Assembly (NCBI GenBank): GCA_944800085.1
Contig: CALYLO010000002.1
Location: 682,001-746,000 of the forward strand
Reading direction: 5' to 3'
Source of the DNA: Paenibacillus melissococcoides
GTDB lineage: Bacteria; Bacillota; Bacilli; Paenibacillales; Paenibacillaceae
Length of the DNA: 64,000 nucleotides
The notes beneath the pieces are model-generated. The model did no database searches and was not told where the DNA came from. It was given only the letters and a program-made list of their open reading frames with translations. The position numbers and the translations under genes were made by a program. Below, one piece after another: positions 48,845 to 56,967 of this stretch (its first letter is position 1; each line of letters starts with the position of its first letter).

Positions 48845-50071
48845 TCATTGCAATCTTCTGGCGATTTCATTCATGACTTCCTCCATGCCGCAGCTTGCAG
48901 CATCGATTCCATCCAGAGGAAGCTTTTGTTCAATAGCGGCTTGATACGGCAAGGAAGCGGCTGCGTTCTCGAAGGCAATCGCCCCGCAGAGGGAGCCGCC
49001 TTTGATAAAAATCCGTCTATAACGCCCCTGCGCCGAATCGGTTATGCTGGCATCGCACTGCTGTTCATCCACCAGACCGATGGAAAATAAGGGGGTGTTG
49101 AATGTGTTGGACAAGGTCATCGGAACCGGCCGCCGGTAGACCGCATTCTGGTTGGCCATATTGGCCCCGGCCACTCGTCCCTGCTCGATGGCGCATCCCC
49201 ACAGGCCGTCCACCTTGCCCTGGAATTCGGCGCAGTCTCCCGCGGCATAAATATGACAATCATTGGTCTGCATCCGCTCGTTGACGATAATGCCCGTCCC
49301 GGTTTCAAGGCCTGCCTCGCGGGCAAGCGCTATGTTCGGAATGATTCCGATCGAATAGACGATATGCTCGCAAGCGAGAATCGATCCGTCTTCAAGCTCT
49401 ATCCCGTCTGCACGGCCTGCGCCTTCGCCAATGATGCGGGTGACGCCTTGACCCAGCCTGACCTCCGCTCCGCATTCAACGGCATATTTCCTCAATTTCG
49501 CCGCAGATGGGGCGTCCAACTGCCGGGGCATAAGACGTGATCCGGCCTCAATAATCGTGACGGAATATCCGGCTTGGATAAGGGACCAGGCCGTCTCCAA
49601 CCCTTGAATCCCGCCCCCGATCACACAGACCCGATCCCCGGTCCGCAAAGCTTCCTTGAACTGGTCCGCATCACGCTTGTCCCGAATGTTATGCACGTTG
49701 GGAAGGGAGGCGCCCTCCAGGCTCAGCTTGCGATTCGTGGCTCCTGTACACAGAAGAAGCTTATGATACGCTATTTCCCGGCCGTCAGCGGTCATAACCG
49801 CTTTTTTCCCGGTATGAATAGAAGAGATCCGGGTATTGTCATGCACGGTAATTCGGTTTTCGCGAAACCATTTTTCTTTCTTGATTACTATTTTTTCACT
49901 GTGCAAATCGGTAAACAAGCCTTTCGACAGCTTTACCCTGTTATACGGAAGGGCCGGTTCTTCCCCGAAAATGGAAATCTGCGCTTCGTCATCATGGTCT
50001 CTGATCGCTTTGGCGGCATGTACGGAGGCAACTCCGCTGCCCACAATAACATAATGGCGGTTCTCGGCCAT
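48845..50071 (-). CDS. NAD(P)H:rubredoxin oxidoreductase
   Basis: 408 residues from ATG 50071 (GGAAAGGA upstream). Two dinucleotide folds: FAD site VIVGSGVASVHAAKAI near 8 and NADH site VCVIGGGIQGLETAWSL near 147; AAGDCAEF near 275 is the second FAD motif. Residues PALPYNRVKLSKGL match the rubredoxin/NirB-type reductases. It is located 15 bases upstream of rubredoxin and 29 downstream of the flavodiiron gene, so the pathway is NAD(P)H to FAD to rubredoxin to flavodiiron protein. Confidence 0.9.
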   Translation of the reverse strand: MAENRHYVIVGSGVASVHAAKAIRDHDDEAQISIFGEEPALPYNRVKLSKGLFTDLHSEKIVIKKEKWFRENRITVHDNTRISSIHTGKKAVMTADGREIAYHKLLLCTGATNRKLSLEGASLPNVHNIRDKRDADQFKEALRTGDRVCVIGGGIQGLETAWSLIQAGYSVTIIEAGSRLMPRQLDAPSAAKLRKYAVECGAEVRLGQGVTRIIGEGAGRADGIELEDGSILACEHIVYSIGIIPNIALAREAGLETGTGIIVNERMQTNDCHIYAAGDCAEFQGKVDGLWGCAIEQGRVAGANMANQNAVYRRPVPMTLSNTFNTPLFSIGLVDEQQCDASITDSAQGRYRRIFIKGGSLCGAIAFENAAASLPYQAAIEQKLPLDGIDAASCGMEEVMNEIARRLQ

Positions 50072-50100
50072 ATTCGTCTTCCTTTCCTTGCCTGATCTCA

Positions 50101-51336
50101 TTAGACCGCGCTAAGCAGCAAGTCCGAGATGAATTCGGCAGCATTTCTGATTTTTTTGATTTTGTCTTCCTCCTGTGGAGAGAAGCGCACGCGCACAGGG
50201 AATTCGACATGCGTCATGCCGGTTGACTTGATTACGCTGGAGGTGCTTTGAACGGTCATATTCGTCTGATTCAAATAATCCTGCACCACTTCAATCGCTT
50301 CGCCGCTCCAACCGTAGGAGCCGAAGGCCGCCGCAAGCTTCCCTGTAAGGTCCATCTTCTGCATTTTCTGCAGCAGGGTCTCCAAGTTTCCGGTCATATC
50401 CGCATATTTCGTCGAGCTGCCGACCAAGACGGCGTCCGCAGTCCCGATGCTGTGCAGGATGTCAGCCTCGTCAGCCTTGTCCACGTCCCACAGTTCGACG
50501 GCGATATTGTTTTCAAGAAAACAATCCCTCAATATATGAGCCATTTTTTTGGTGTTATTTTTGAGCGTTGCATAGACGATGGCTACTTGTTTGCCGTCCT
50601 TCGTGTCGGTGCTGAGTTCGTCATACAGGCCGATGTACTTGGCAATGTCGCGCCGCAGTATAAAGCCATGGGAGGGGGCGATGATGTCGATCTCCAGATC
50701 CCGGATGGCTTCCATCAGTGTCCGGACGTATCTGCGGTGCGGATGGATAATGGCCTGGTAATATCCGATGAAATCCTCCGTGATATCCAATCCCGCTTCA
50801 TCGGCAAAGAGATGCTCCACGGCGACATGGGTGCTGAAAATATCGCAGGGAAACAATATTTTATCCTCCATGCAATACGTGATCATGGTTTCTTCCGTAT
50901 GCAGATAAGGCGTTTCTTTGAAGAGAAGCGTCTTGCCTCCGATATCGAGCTGATCTCCATCCTTGACCACCAGGTAATTGCGGTGGTGAAGCTTGTACAT
51001 TTGTTGAATTTCCGGTACGGCTATTTCCGTGCAGACAATCGTGGCATTGGTTGCCTTGGAAGCCAGCGCCGCCAGACCGCCTGAATGATCGGGTTCGGTA
51101 TGGTTGATGACAATATATTGGATATCAAGTGGATCGATCATTTCCGTTATTTTTTCGACAAACTCTCTTCCGAACGCGATATCTACCGTATCAATCACCG
51201 TTGGTTTGCCGGTTTTGAGCAAATAGGAATTATAGGTTGTCCCTTTTGCTAACAGAAGACGATGAAAGGGAACCTCGCGGCTATCGATTTTTCCTACCCA
51301 ATAAATATCCTTGGACAGCTTATATTCCGTGTGCAT
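50101..51336 (-). CDS. Flavodiiron protein (O2/NO reductase)
   Basis: 411 residues from ATG 51336 (GGAGG, nine-base spacing). N-terminal metallo-beta-lactamase-like diiron domain: HTEPDHSGG near 80 supplies H-x-E-x-D-H, with further His/Asp in the LHTEET and PCDIFSTHVA segments and PSHGF near 226. C-terminal flavodoxin domain starts near 252 (VAIVYATLKNNTKKMA, FMN binding; SSTKYADMTGN). Reduces oxygen to water and/or NO to nitrous oxide in the cytoplasm with electrons from rubredoxin. Which substrate is preferred cannot be told from sequence. Confidence 0.94.
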   Translation of the reverse strand: MHTEYKLSKDIYWVGKIDSREVPFHRLLLAKGTTYNSYLLKTGKPTVIDTVDIAFGREFVEKITEMIDPLDIQYIVINHTEPDHSGGLAALASKATNATIVCTEIAVPEIQQMYKLHHRNYLVVKDGDQLDIGGKTLLFKETPYLHTEETMITYCMEDKILFPCDIFSTHVAVEHLFADEAGLDITEDFIGYYQAIIHPHRRYVRTLMEAIRDLEIDIIAPSHGFILRRDIAKYIGLYDELSTDTKDGKQVAIVYATLKNNTKKMAHILRDCFLENNIAVELWDVDKADEADILHSIGTADAVLVGSSTKYADMTGNLETLLQKMQKMDLTGKLAAAFGSYGWSGEAIEVVQDYLNQTNMTVQSTSSVIKSTGMTHVEFPVRVRFSPQEEDKIKKIRNAAEFISDLLLSAV

Positions 51337-51376
51337 TTGACTAACCTCCTGCGGTTTCAATTTGGACGACACCCTG

Positions 51377-51418
51377 ATTCTATGCCTGCCGGGCTTCAAA
51401 AAAGAGGATTGAAATCAA
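51377..51418 (-). promoter_or_regulatory. Fnr-like box and -10 of flavodiiron operon
   Basis: Dyad GATT-GA-AATC centred at 51411.5 (one half TTGATT matches the Fnr half-site well, the other is weaker). On the minus strand TAGAAT at 51382-51377 serves as -10, so the start would be near 51370 and the dyad centre about 41 bases upstream, the class II activator position. Confidence 0.6.
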
Positions 51419-51463
51419 ATTTTCTGAAAAAATAATTCCGATAAAGATGGTGATTTTTTAATA

Positions 51464-51505
51464 TGTGATTGTAATCACAAGTTGAAAATACCAGTTCAAT
51501 ATACT
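51464..51505 (+). promoter_or_regulatory. Perfect Crp/Fnr box and -10 of divergent gene
   Basis: TGTGATT-GT-AATCACA is a perfect dyad (TGTGA-N6-TCACA) centred at 51471.5. TATACT at 51500-51505 gives a start near 51512, so the box is again about 41 bases upstream and replaces the -35. Confidence 0.8.
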
Positions 51506-51549
51506 AGAAGTAAATTCACATCCACCAGTTATGAAGAGGCGGTGTCGTT

Positions 51550-51786
51550 ATGGATAAAGCACGTGTTGTGCAAGAGTTTTCGTTTGACGAAAGCTTACCC
51601 GTTCATTCGTTGGAGGAGCTGTTTGCTTTGTTTCGCGAATTAAAAATCGGAGATCCGCAAATCGTGCTGGAGGACGAGCACAAAATGCACGTTGCCGTGA
51701 AGGACTGTTTTTGCGAAGGGCTGCCGGAAATGGAAGGCCATATGGTCTGTGATCTGGAAGGCGGGCGACGATTGCTGCGAGTATGA
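51550..51786 (+). CDS. Small unknown protein under Fnr-type promoter
   Basis: 78 residues. Notable segment KDCFCEGLPEMEGHMVCDLEGG contains three Cys and a His in a pattern that could bind a metal (written in parts: KDCFCEGLPEMEG, HMVCDLEGG). After GG the end RRLLRV looks less natural; one frame over, a DDCCEYEIRF end would add two Cys and stop at about 51798, so a one-base indel is possible. Ribosome site GAGGCGG is weak. Its promoter has the best Crp/Fnr box in the region, tying it to oxygen or NO stress. Not a family I recognise. Confidence 0.6.
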   Translation: MDKARVVQEFSFDESLPVHSLEELFALFRELKIGDPQIVLEDEHKMHVAVKDCFCEGLPEMEGHMVCDLEGGRRLLRV

Positions 51787-51860
51787 AATTCGTTTTTGAG
51801 AGGAAACCGGCCTTTTTGAACAGGAATTTAAAAAACAACTTAACAGGAGAGTGATAGGAG

Positions 51861-52202
51861 ATGCAAAAGAGTAATCTGGCCCAGTATCAAGAATATCAGG
51901 ACCATAAATTTACGAAGCGCATTATTCACAAGGAAGCGGAAAATGTCATTTTCATGTTGAATTTTAGTCCGGGAGCCGAGCTTCCGACGCATAATCATCC
52001 GGGCGCCAACGTCTATATTCTCGTTGTTGACGGGGCGGGCACCGTAATCTGCGATGGGACGGAAACGGCGGCAGCGGCAGGGGATGTCATTCATATCACT
52101 GGCGATGAGAGCTTCTCTTTTCGCAACGGAGCAGACGGGGTATCCAGCCTGTATGTAGTTTTGACGAAAACGCCCGACGAGCGTTACGCGCAAAATATTT
52201 AA
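51861..52202 (+). CDS. Cupin-domain protein
   Basis: 113 residues, one cupin barrel. First cupin motif HNHPGANVYILVVDGAG near 43 (two His and spacing to Gly, with Glu replaced), second motif AAGDVIHITGDESFSF near 75. Ribosome site GGAGAGTGATAGGAG. It lies 75 bases behind the Fnr-controlled small gene and is probably cotranscribed. Small solo cupins bind metal and sense or modify small molecules; no specific function is claimed. Confidence 0.82.
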   Translation: MQKSNLAQYQEYQDHKFTKRIIHKEAENVIFMLNFSPGAELPTHNHPGANVYILVVDGAGTVICDGTETAAAAGDVIHITGDESFSFRNGADGVSSLYVVLTKTPDERYAQNI

Positions 52203-52313
52203 GAGTTCCCAGGATAGTAAGTCCCTTTGCGGTCACGGAGCGTGATTGGCAAGGGGATTTTTATTTATCATAAATCAGTACGTTGCGGCGAACGAAAGAG
52301 GAGGTCAGGCGTA

Positions 52314-52487
52314 ATGGATGAGCATCGCATTCTCCTCGTGCTGTACTGTTTCGAGGAGTGCACTTACCAGGAAGCGGCCGAGATATTGCGCATCCCGGAG
52401 GGGACAGTCAAATCCCGGGTGAATTCGGCGAAGAAAGCATTGAAAAGAGAAGTGGAGGCGGCAGAACGTGAAAGAGACGGAGATTGA
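52314..52487 (+). CDS. Sigma factor region 4 only
   Basis: 57 residues from ATG 52314 with GAGGAGGT eight bases upstream. Entire protein corresponds to sigma region 4 of ECF factors: EHRILLVLYCFEECTYQEAAEIL then RIPEGTVKSRVNSAKKAL, the helix-turn-helix that contacts the -35. Region 2 is absent and no upstream remnant was found, so it cannot act as a normal sigma factor. Either a remnant that acquired a start or a genuine small regulator. Overlaps the next gene by 20 bases. Confidence 0.7.
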   Translation: MDEHRILLVLYCFEECTYQEAAEILRIPEGTVKSRVNSAKKALKREVEAAERERDGD

Positions 52488-52782
52488 GAATATTCTCCGG
52501 GAAATGGGGCGAGAACAAGCGCAGGTTCCTCCGCATGTAATGTTGCGCACGCGGGAGCGGATTCGAGCTGGATCCGTGACGCCGGTTCTTATCGCGTCTC
52601 TGCTGTTAAGCGTGCTTGGTTATGGGGTTTATCTCGCGCACCTCATGCCTCAGTGGCACTGGATCGAGTGGGGAATGCTGGGGTACGCCATGATTACCGC
52701 GATCAATGCGGTGGTGATATGGGGGGCAGGCATGCTGAACCCTTCTGTAAATCGCTCTGGAACAAGGAGGGATTGCTCATGA
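52468..52782 (+). CDS. Small membrane protein after sigma-4 gene
   Basis: 104 residues from GTG 52468, overlapping the sigma-4 gene, so coupled. Soluble N-terminus (MKETEIENILREMGREQAQV), then two hydrophobic segments (about 38-58 and 68-90). Placement after a sigma gene suggests an anti-sigma factor derivative; no zinc-binding anti-sigma (H-x3-C-x2-C) motif is present. The final residues NRSGTRRDCS run into the next gene. Confidence 0.6.
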   Translation: MKETEIENILREMGREQAQVPPHVMLRTRERIRAGSVTPVLIASLLLSVLGYGVYLAHLMPQWHWIEWGMLGYAMITAINAVVIWGAGMLNPSVNRSGTRRDCS

Positions 52783-53301
52783 GAACGAAGCGCTTATTTA
52801 TTGCGATCACGGCGATCGTCGCGATATTTGCCAATCGGCCTCGGCGCGTTCGGCATTGCGGAGATGTCGCGGGCCGGTGAACATTTGTTGGCCTATGTCC
52901 TGTTCCCGGGAGCGATTCTGGCCATGGCGGCGCTGGTGCTCATTATTGGAAGATTCATATATAAAGATGCCGCCCGGCACGGCATGGATCCGTGGCTGTG
53001 GATGACGATTGCGGTATACGTGCCGAACCTGATCGGAGTCATCTTATATTTTGTGGCCCGCAGCCGGAGCGAAGCCGCGGATCACGCTTCCATTCCATGC
53101 CGCAACTGCGGCCGCTTGTTGACTGACGATCAACTCTATTGTCCCCGCTGCGGAACGGAACGCGGACGGCTTTGCGAGCGGTGCCGGAACCCGCTTCATC
53201 CTTCCTGGGACTATTGTCCCGGCTGCGGGGCAGGCCCCTTCAAGCACGGACAAGAGGACTCTGCCGCACCTGATGAATCTGGTGCATACGGACATAAGTA
53301 A
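52779..53301 (+). pseudogene. Double zinc-ribbon membrane protein, frameshifted
   Basis: ATG 52779 with AAGGAGG upstream begins MRTKRLFIAITAIVAIFA, a first membrane segment, then the frame fails at about 52833. One base removed, it continues IGLGAFGIAEMSRAG, two more membrane segments with the PLD nuclease N-terminal-like pattern (GRFIYKDAARHGMDPWLW), and a double zinc ribbon: CRNCGRLL ... YCPRCG and CERCRNP ... YCPGCG. One extra base near CCAATCGG explains it. Unknown function; likely third member of the sigma-4 cluster. Confidence 0.75.
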
Positions 53302-53318
53302 GAGAGGAGGGTTTACGA

Positions 53319-53424
53319 TGAAGTCAATTCATTCATGCCGGGCGGCTCGATCCTTCCAAGCTGGTTCATCCATGGATTTGCGAATTTGGCCAGCTCTTTC
53401 GCTGCCATGGCGAACATCATGTAG
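53319..53424 (+). pseudogene. Small hydrophobic peptide gene, probable frameshift
   Basis: GAGGAGG precedes ATG 53319 (MKSIHS), but the natural-looking sequence, FMPGGSILPSWFIHGFANL then ASSFAAMANIM, is one frame over and stops at 53424. A one-base loss near 53335 would join them. Amphipathic, about 36 residues; function unknown. Confidence 0.35.
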
Positions 53425-53521
53425 GGATCTCCTCGGGACGGCCGGTGATTGCCCGGTTGCTGCATCCCCTTCCATCATGGTTCAATAATAGAGAGACTAT
53501 AACGCAAAGGAGCGGGGACGG

Positions 53522-53614
53522 ATGGGATTTCAGACCGAGTTCAATTCCGTATGCAAATTCAAGAATATGAGAAAAAACGTTGAAATGGCGCGGATTTCGA
53601 GGAGGGACGGATGA
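53522..53614 (+). pseudogene. Truncated ORF at the prophage edge
   Basis: AAAGGAGCGGGG precedes ATG; 30 codons (MGFQTEFNSVCKFKN ...) then stop. The first 12 residues resemble the start of a longer conserved Firmicute protein (MGF-TEFN), so I infer the gene was cut or decayed beside the prophage. The integrase gene begins 35 bases on. Confidence 0.4.
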
Positions 53615-53617
53615 AGG

Positions 53618-53639
53618 GTTACCCACAAGTTACCCACAA
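53618..53639. repeat. Tandem 11-base repeat beside integrase
   Basis: GTTACCCACAA occurs twice in direct succession, 10 bases before the integrase stop codon. This is where the attachment site or integrase arm sites should be. Flanking GGAGGGACGG and CCGTCCTCC form an inverted pair around it. The right end of the prophage is outside the window, so the core cannot be confirmed. Confidence 0.5.
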
Positions 53640-53648
53640 CCGTCCTCC

Positions 53649-54848
53649 TTATGAATTCATAACCAGCTCGAACCTGTCCGGAACAAGTTTTTTCTGCCCC
53701 TCGGTTACATGCAAGTAAACCCGTCTTGTAATGTCGTCATTTTTATGGCCTAACCTCTCCTGGATTACTGCCAGTTGCTCCCCTGCTTCGGCAAGCAACG
53801 TGACATGGGTATGCCGTAAACTGTGTGGAGTGAGAGATGACGGCAGCCCAGCAGCTTCAAGCAGGCGCGAAAATCGATACTCTATCGCATTTACGCTACC
53901 AGGATACCCCGGATATTTTATACTCCAAAATATGAAGCCTCCGTCATGGATAACTTCCCCGTCTTTCTCCTTCTGTTCTCGCCAGGCCAATTGTGACTTT
54001 ATGACTTTAATAACTGTGTCTCCTATGGTCACCTTTCGGATGGACGATGGATTTTTAGGCGGCCCGAGTTCGTATTTTTTTACACTGGTTAAAACGGTAA
54101 GTGTTTTAGTGATTGAAAGATATCGCTCCTTTTCGTGGAAATCGCTTACTTTCAATGCTAACAACTCACCGATACGCAAGCCAGTGTAGGCAAGGACAAC
54201 GAAAATGTTGTAATCCTGGGGATTCCCCCGAAATCGTACAAAGTTCAAAAAGTGCTTTAATTGCTCTTTCTCTAAGTATTTCGGTAACATGGTTTCCCCG
54301 GCTTCGATTTCCTCCAGCGTCTGTTTATATGCTGGTACCTTCGCTTCTTCCGTCGGATCATTAGTTATTATTTTCTTTCGTACCGCATCGCCAAAAATCA
54401 TGCATGCATCACTGTGGTAATCTTTAAGCGTCCCTTCTTTTCGTCCATCTTTTTTAAGATTGTTTAGCCATCGTTGATAATCATCGCCCGATATATCCTT
54501 GATTTTTGTATGTTCCCCGAGATGTTTTTTTAACGAATTAATTGTAGTTTTTTTGTTACGTATTGTGTGCTTACTTGGATCATTTAGGAGTGTGTAATCC
54601 TCAAGCCAACGCTCTCCCCACTTCTCTAAAGTGATATCCTTCTCATCGACCAGTTTCCCGCGTATCTGGTCTGCTTTTATTTGTATTCCAGCCTCATACG
54701 CCTCCTGTGCCGTTGGATAGGATTCTGTCTCCTTCTGTTTCCGTTTCTTTTTTCCATTTACGATGACGGGAACGCTGTACCGATAAGTATACCGGCCGTT
54801 CCGCTCGCGAACCCCAGGCGGTAGCTTCTTCTTCTTTTCCTTTGGCAT
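53649..54848 (-). CDS. int: Prophage tyrosine integrase
   Basis: 399 residues. N-terminal AP2-like arm-binding segment (GRYTYRYSVPVIVNGKKKRK), SAM-like core-binding domain from about 65, catalytic domain from about 190 with Arg in AYTGLRIGELL near 224, HSLRHTH near 342, LGHKN near 365 and Tyr in RVYLHV near 377. Integrates and excises the phage at a specific site. Oriented toward the left edge, with its end adjacent to the presumed attL. Ribosome site on the minus strand is GGAGGGAAAGAT. Confidence 0.95.
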   Translation of the reverse strand: MPKEKKKKLPPGVRERNGRYTYRYSVPVIVNGKKKRKQKETESYPTAQEAYEAGIQIKADQIRGKLVDEKDITLEKWGERWLEDYTLLNDPSKHTIRNKKTTINSLKKHLGEHTKIKDISGDDYQRWLNNLKKDGRKEGTLKDYHSDACMIFGDAVRKKIITNDPTEEAKVPAYKQTLEEIEAGETMLPKYLEKEQLKHFLNFVRFRGNPQDYNIFVVLAYTGLRIGELLALKVSDFHEKERYLSITKTLTVLTSVKKYELGPPKNPSSIRKVTIGDTVIKVIKSQLAWREQKEKDGEVIHDGGFIFWSIKYPGYPGSVNAIEYRFSRLLEAAGLPSSLTPHSLRHTHVTLLAEAGEQLAVIQERLGHKNDDITRRVYLHVTEGQKKLVPDRFELVMNS

Positions 54849-54922
54849 ATCTTTCCCTCCTTTACGAACTTATGTTCTATTGATAGGTATATGTAAACAG
54901 CCTTGCGGCTGGAAAGCGCTGA

Positions 54923-55546
54923 TCACAGGGTCTGCGTGAACTGGATAGCACGCCCGATAATTCGGATCGGGTTGTCCGGTGTAATTATAATCGGCTCGTG
55001 CTCTAGGTTGTCTGGCATCAAAATCACTATCTCTCCCTGGCGCTTGATGCGCTTGAGTGTCGCTTCAGTATCGCCGTTGACAAGCACAGCGGCGATCTCA
55101 CCAGGTTCAACTTCCGGCTGCTCTCTGATAAGTACAAGAGAACCGTCGGGGATGGTCGGCTCCATGCTCGTACCTTTAGCTCGCAGATAAAATAAATTTC
55201 CACTTGGGAGCCGGTCAGGTGATTCGTATATGTATTCGGCAACGTTTTCCTCGGCCAAGATCGGCACTCCACATGCGATCACCCCCAAAAGAGGAATGCG
55301 TACGGTCTTAGGGGTCGCATGGATGAGGTTAGATGGCTGTTCCTCTGTTAATCTAGACTTTGGGACATTGAAGAAATCGGCAATCTTCTGGATCTTGTCT
55401 ATACGTGGATACTTATCACCGCTCAGCCATTGGGATACAGCAGAGTCGCTAACTCCAAGGTGTTCCGCTAAAACCCTTTGATCAATTCTTTTACTGTCTA
55501 TGAGCCGCTGTAAATTTTCGGCTAAGATTTCTCTTGCACTTTTCAA
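54923..55546 (-). CDS. CI/LexA-like phage repressor
   Basis: 207 residues. Residues 8-65: helix-turn-helix (DQRVLAEHLGVSDSAVSQWLSG). Residues about 85-200: S24 peptidase with cleavage region GVIACGVPI near 92 (Cys-Gly instead of Ala-Gly), catalytic Ser in GTSMEPT near 127 and Lys in ATLKRIK near 164. Keeps the prophage silent; self-cleaves after DNA damage with RecA. Divergent from the Cro-like gene across shared operators. Confidence 0.92.
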   Translation of the reverse strand: MKSAREILAENLQRLIDSKRIDQRVLAEHLGVSDSAVSQWLSGDKYPRIDKIQKIADFFNVPKSRLTEEQPSNLIHATPKTVRIPLLGVIACGVPILAEENVAEYIYESPDRLPSGNLFYLRAKGTSMEPTIPDGSLVLIREQPEVEPGEIAAVLVNGDTEATLKRIKRQGEIVILMPDNLEHEPIIITPDNPIRIIGRAIQFTQTL

Positions 55547-55629
55547 TATAATCCCCTCCGATTTTATATATAGTATATACCAAAAGTAAAAAAAGTAAAC
55601 ATGAGAACTTAACTATAGGGAAAATTATT

Positions 55630-55670
55630 ACTTTATAAGTATTGACAATTAACTTAAAGTGAAATATAGT
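55630..55670 (+). promoter_or_regulatory. Phage early promoter with operators
   Basis: TTGACA (55642-55647) and TATAGT (55665-55670) are 17 apart. Palindrome ACTTTATAAGT (55630-55640) abuts the -35 and ACTTAAAGT (55652-55660) fills the spacer. A third ACTTAAAGT is at 55912-55920, after the Cro-like gene. These are the probable CI/Cro operators. Confidence 0.75.
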
Positions 55671-55703
55671 GGTGCTACAGGTAAGGCGAATGGAGGTGAA
55701 ACA

Positions 55704-55907
55704 ATGTCCTTGCAATTATCGCTGGAGGCATTGAGGATCAACGCGGGAATGACTCAGCAAGATGTAGCCGATAAACTCGGTGTTTCGCGCCAAACCGTTA
55801 TGAAATGGGAGGGCGGGCACGCTGAACCAAAAGAGTTGGTTATTTACGCTCTAGCTAAGTTATATGATGTAGACCTAGATGTTATCCGCGTCCCATCATC
55901 GGCATAG
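55704..55907 (+). CDS. Cro-like helix-turn-helix protein
   Basis: 67 residues from ATG 55704 (GGAGGTG). HTH_3 pattern: LSLEALRINAGMTQQDVADKL then GVSRQTVMKWEGG. Opposes the CI-like repressor at the shared operators and allows the lytic programme. First gene of the rightward early operon. Confidence 0.88.
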   Translation: MSLQLSLEALRINAGMTQQDVADKLGVSRQTVMKWEGGHAEPKELVIYALAKLYDVDLDVIRVPSSA

Positions 55908-55937
55908 TTTAACTTAAAGTAAAAAAGGGAGGCAAGT

Positions 55938-56180
55938 ATGAAAGTTAAAAAGGAATGTTTACTTAGAATGGCTGAAAGGGCTGGCACCTCGATAGTATTC
56001 CATCCACAAAATCCTGCTTGGGTAAAAGAGCCGGGGGATGTCAGTTGGAAGAGATGGAGACAGCTTTATAAAAAAATGGATTCGAGAATGCGGTATGCAC
56101 AAAAGAAAGAAAGGAAGAGACGGGCAAATGAATCAACTGGCATTAATCGAAAGCAAGACACTGCGGGAATCAGTCATTGA
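55938..56180 (+). CDS. Small basic phage protein
   Basis: 80 residues, GGGAGG upstream. Very basic C-terminus (RYAQKKERKRRAN). Overlaps the antirepressor-like gene by about 50 bases in another frame. No family recognised. Confidence 0.55.
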   Translation: MKVKKECLLRMAERAGTSIVFHPQNPAWVKEPGDVSWKRWRQLYKKMDSRMRYAQKKERKRRANESTGINRKQDTAGISH

Positions 56181-56952
56181 CCGTACAGACGTATTGGACA
56201 AGGTGAAGAAGTTGGCCATGTTGCCGGACGACATGAACGTAAGCATAGACATGGCAGCGGAGTATTACGAAGTAGGCAAAGAAGCAATAAATTCTTGTAT
56301 CAAAGATAACAGAAGTGAATTGGAGTCTGACGGGTTGCGGGTATTGATGGGAAATGAACTGAAGTCCTACAAGGACATGGGTTTAATTGGAAAAACGGCA
56401 TCGGCCTTCACTGTCATCCCACGGCGGGCAGTCCTCCGCATCGGAATGCTCTTACGGGACAGCATCATTGCGCAGACAGTAAGGAGCTACCTACTGGATG
56501 CAGAGCAGTCCCACCCGGCTAGGGAAACAGTAGATACGCTGCACTTCCGGAAGGAGATGATGTTCCTTGAGGCAGCCGCCAATATACTCCGGCTGCCGGA
56601 AAGCGGGAAACTGAAGCTGATGGGCGACTTTGCTAAAGTGCATCATCTCAACGTCCCATTACCTGCCTATGCGGTCAATGAGGATGTCACGGAATCGGCT
56701 ACGGTTTTACTGAAAAAGCACGGTGCACCGTTTGGGGCCGCCAAGTTCAACACCTTATTAATTCAGCGTGGCTTGTTGGAAGAGAGGGAACGGCCATCAA
56801 GCAATGGCAGAGTCAAGACATTTAAATCGTTGACCGATGACGGATTGATTTATGGGAAGAACATCATTAGCCCGGTTAACCCGCGAGAGACTCAACCGCA
56901 CTACTATGCGAGCAAGTTTGACGATCTGTTACAGCTCATTAGCGCATCATGA
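56128..56952 (+). CDS. Phage antirepressor-like regulator
   Basis: 274 residues from ATG 56128 (AGGAAGAG). Pattern VLDKVKKLAMLPDDMNVSIDMAAEYY near 18-43 followed by VGKEAINSCIKDNRSELESDG is shared with phage antirepressor/Rha-like proteins, with IPRRAVLRIGMLLRDSIIAQ near 98. C-terminal region includes a winged-helix-like part ending ASKFDDLLQLI. Expected to interfere with the repressor or regulate early genes. Family call comes from pattern, not search. Confidence 0.7.
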   Translation: MNQLALIESKTLRESVIDRTDVLDKVKKLAMLPDDMNVSIDMAAEYYEVGKEAINSCIKDNRSELESDGLRVLMGNELKSYKDMGLIGKTASAFTVIPRRAVLRIGMLLRDSIIAQTVRSYLLDAEQSHPARETVDTLHFRKEMMFLEAAANILRLPESGKLKLMGDFAKVHHLNVPLPAYAVNEDVTESATVLLKKHGAPFGAAKFNTLLIQRGLLEERERPSSNGRVKTFKSLTDDGLIYGKNIISPVNPRETQPHYYASKFDDLLQLISAS

Positions 56953-56967
56953 GAGGAGGTATGCACA

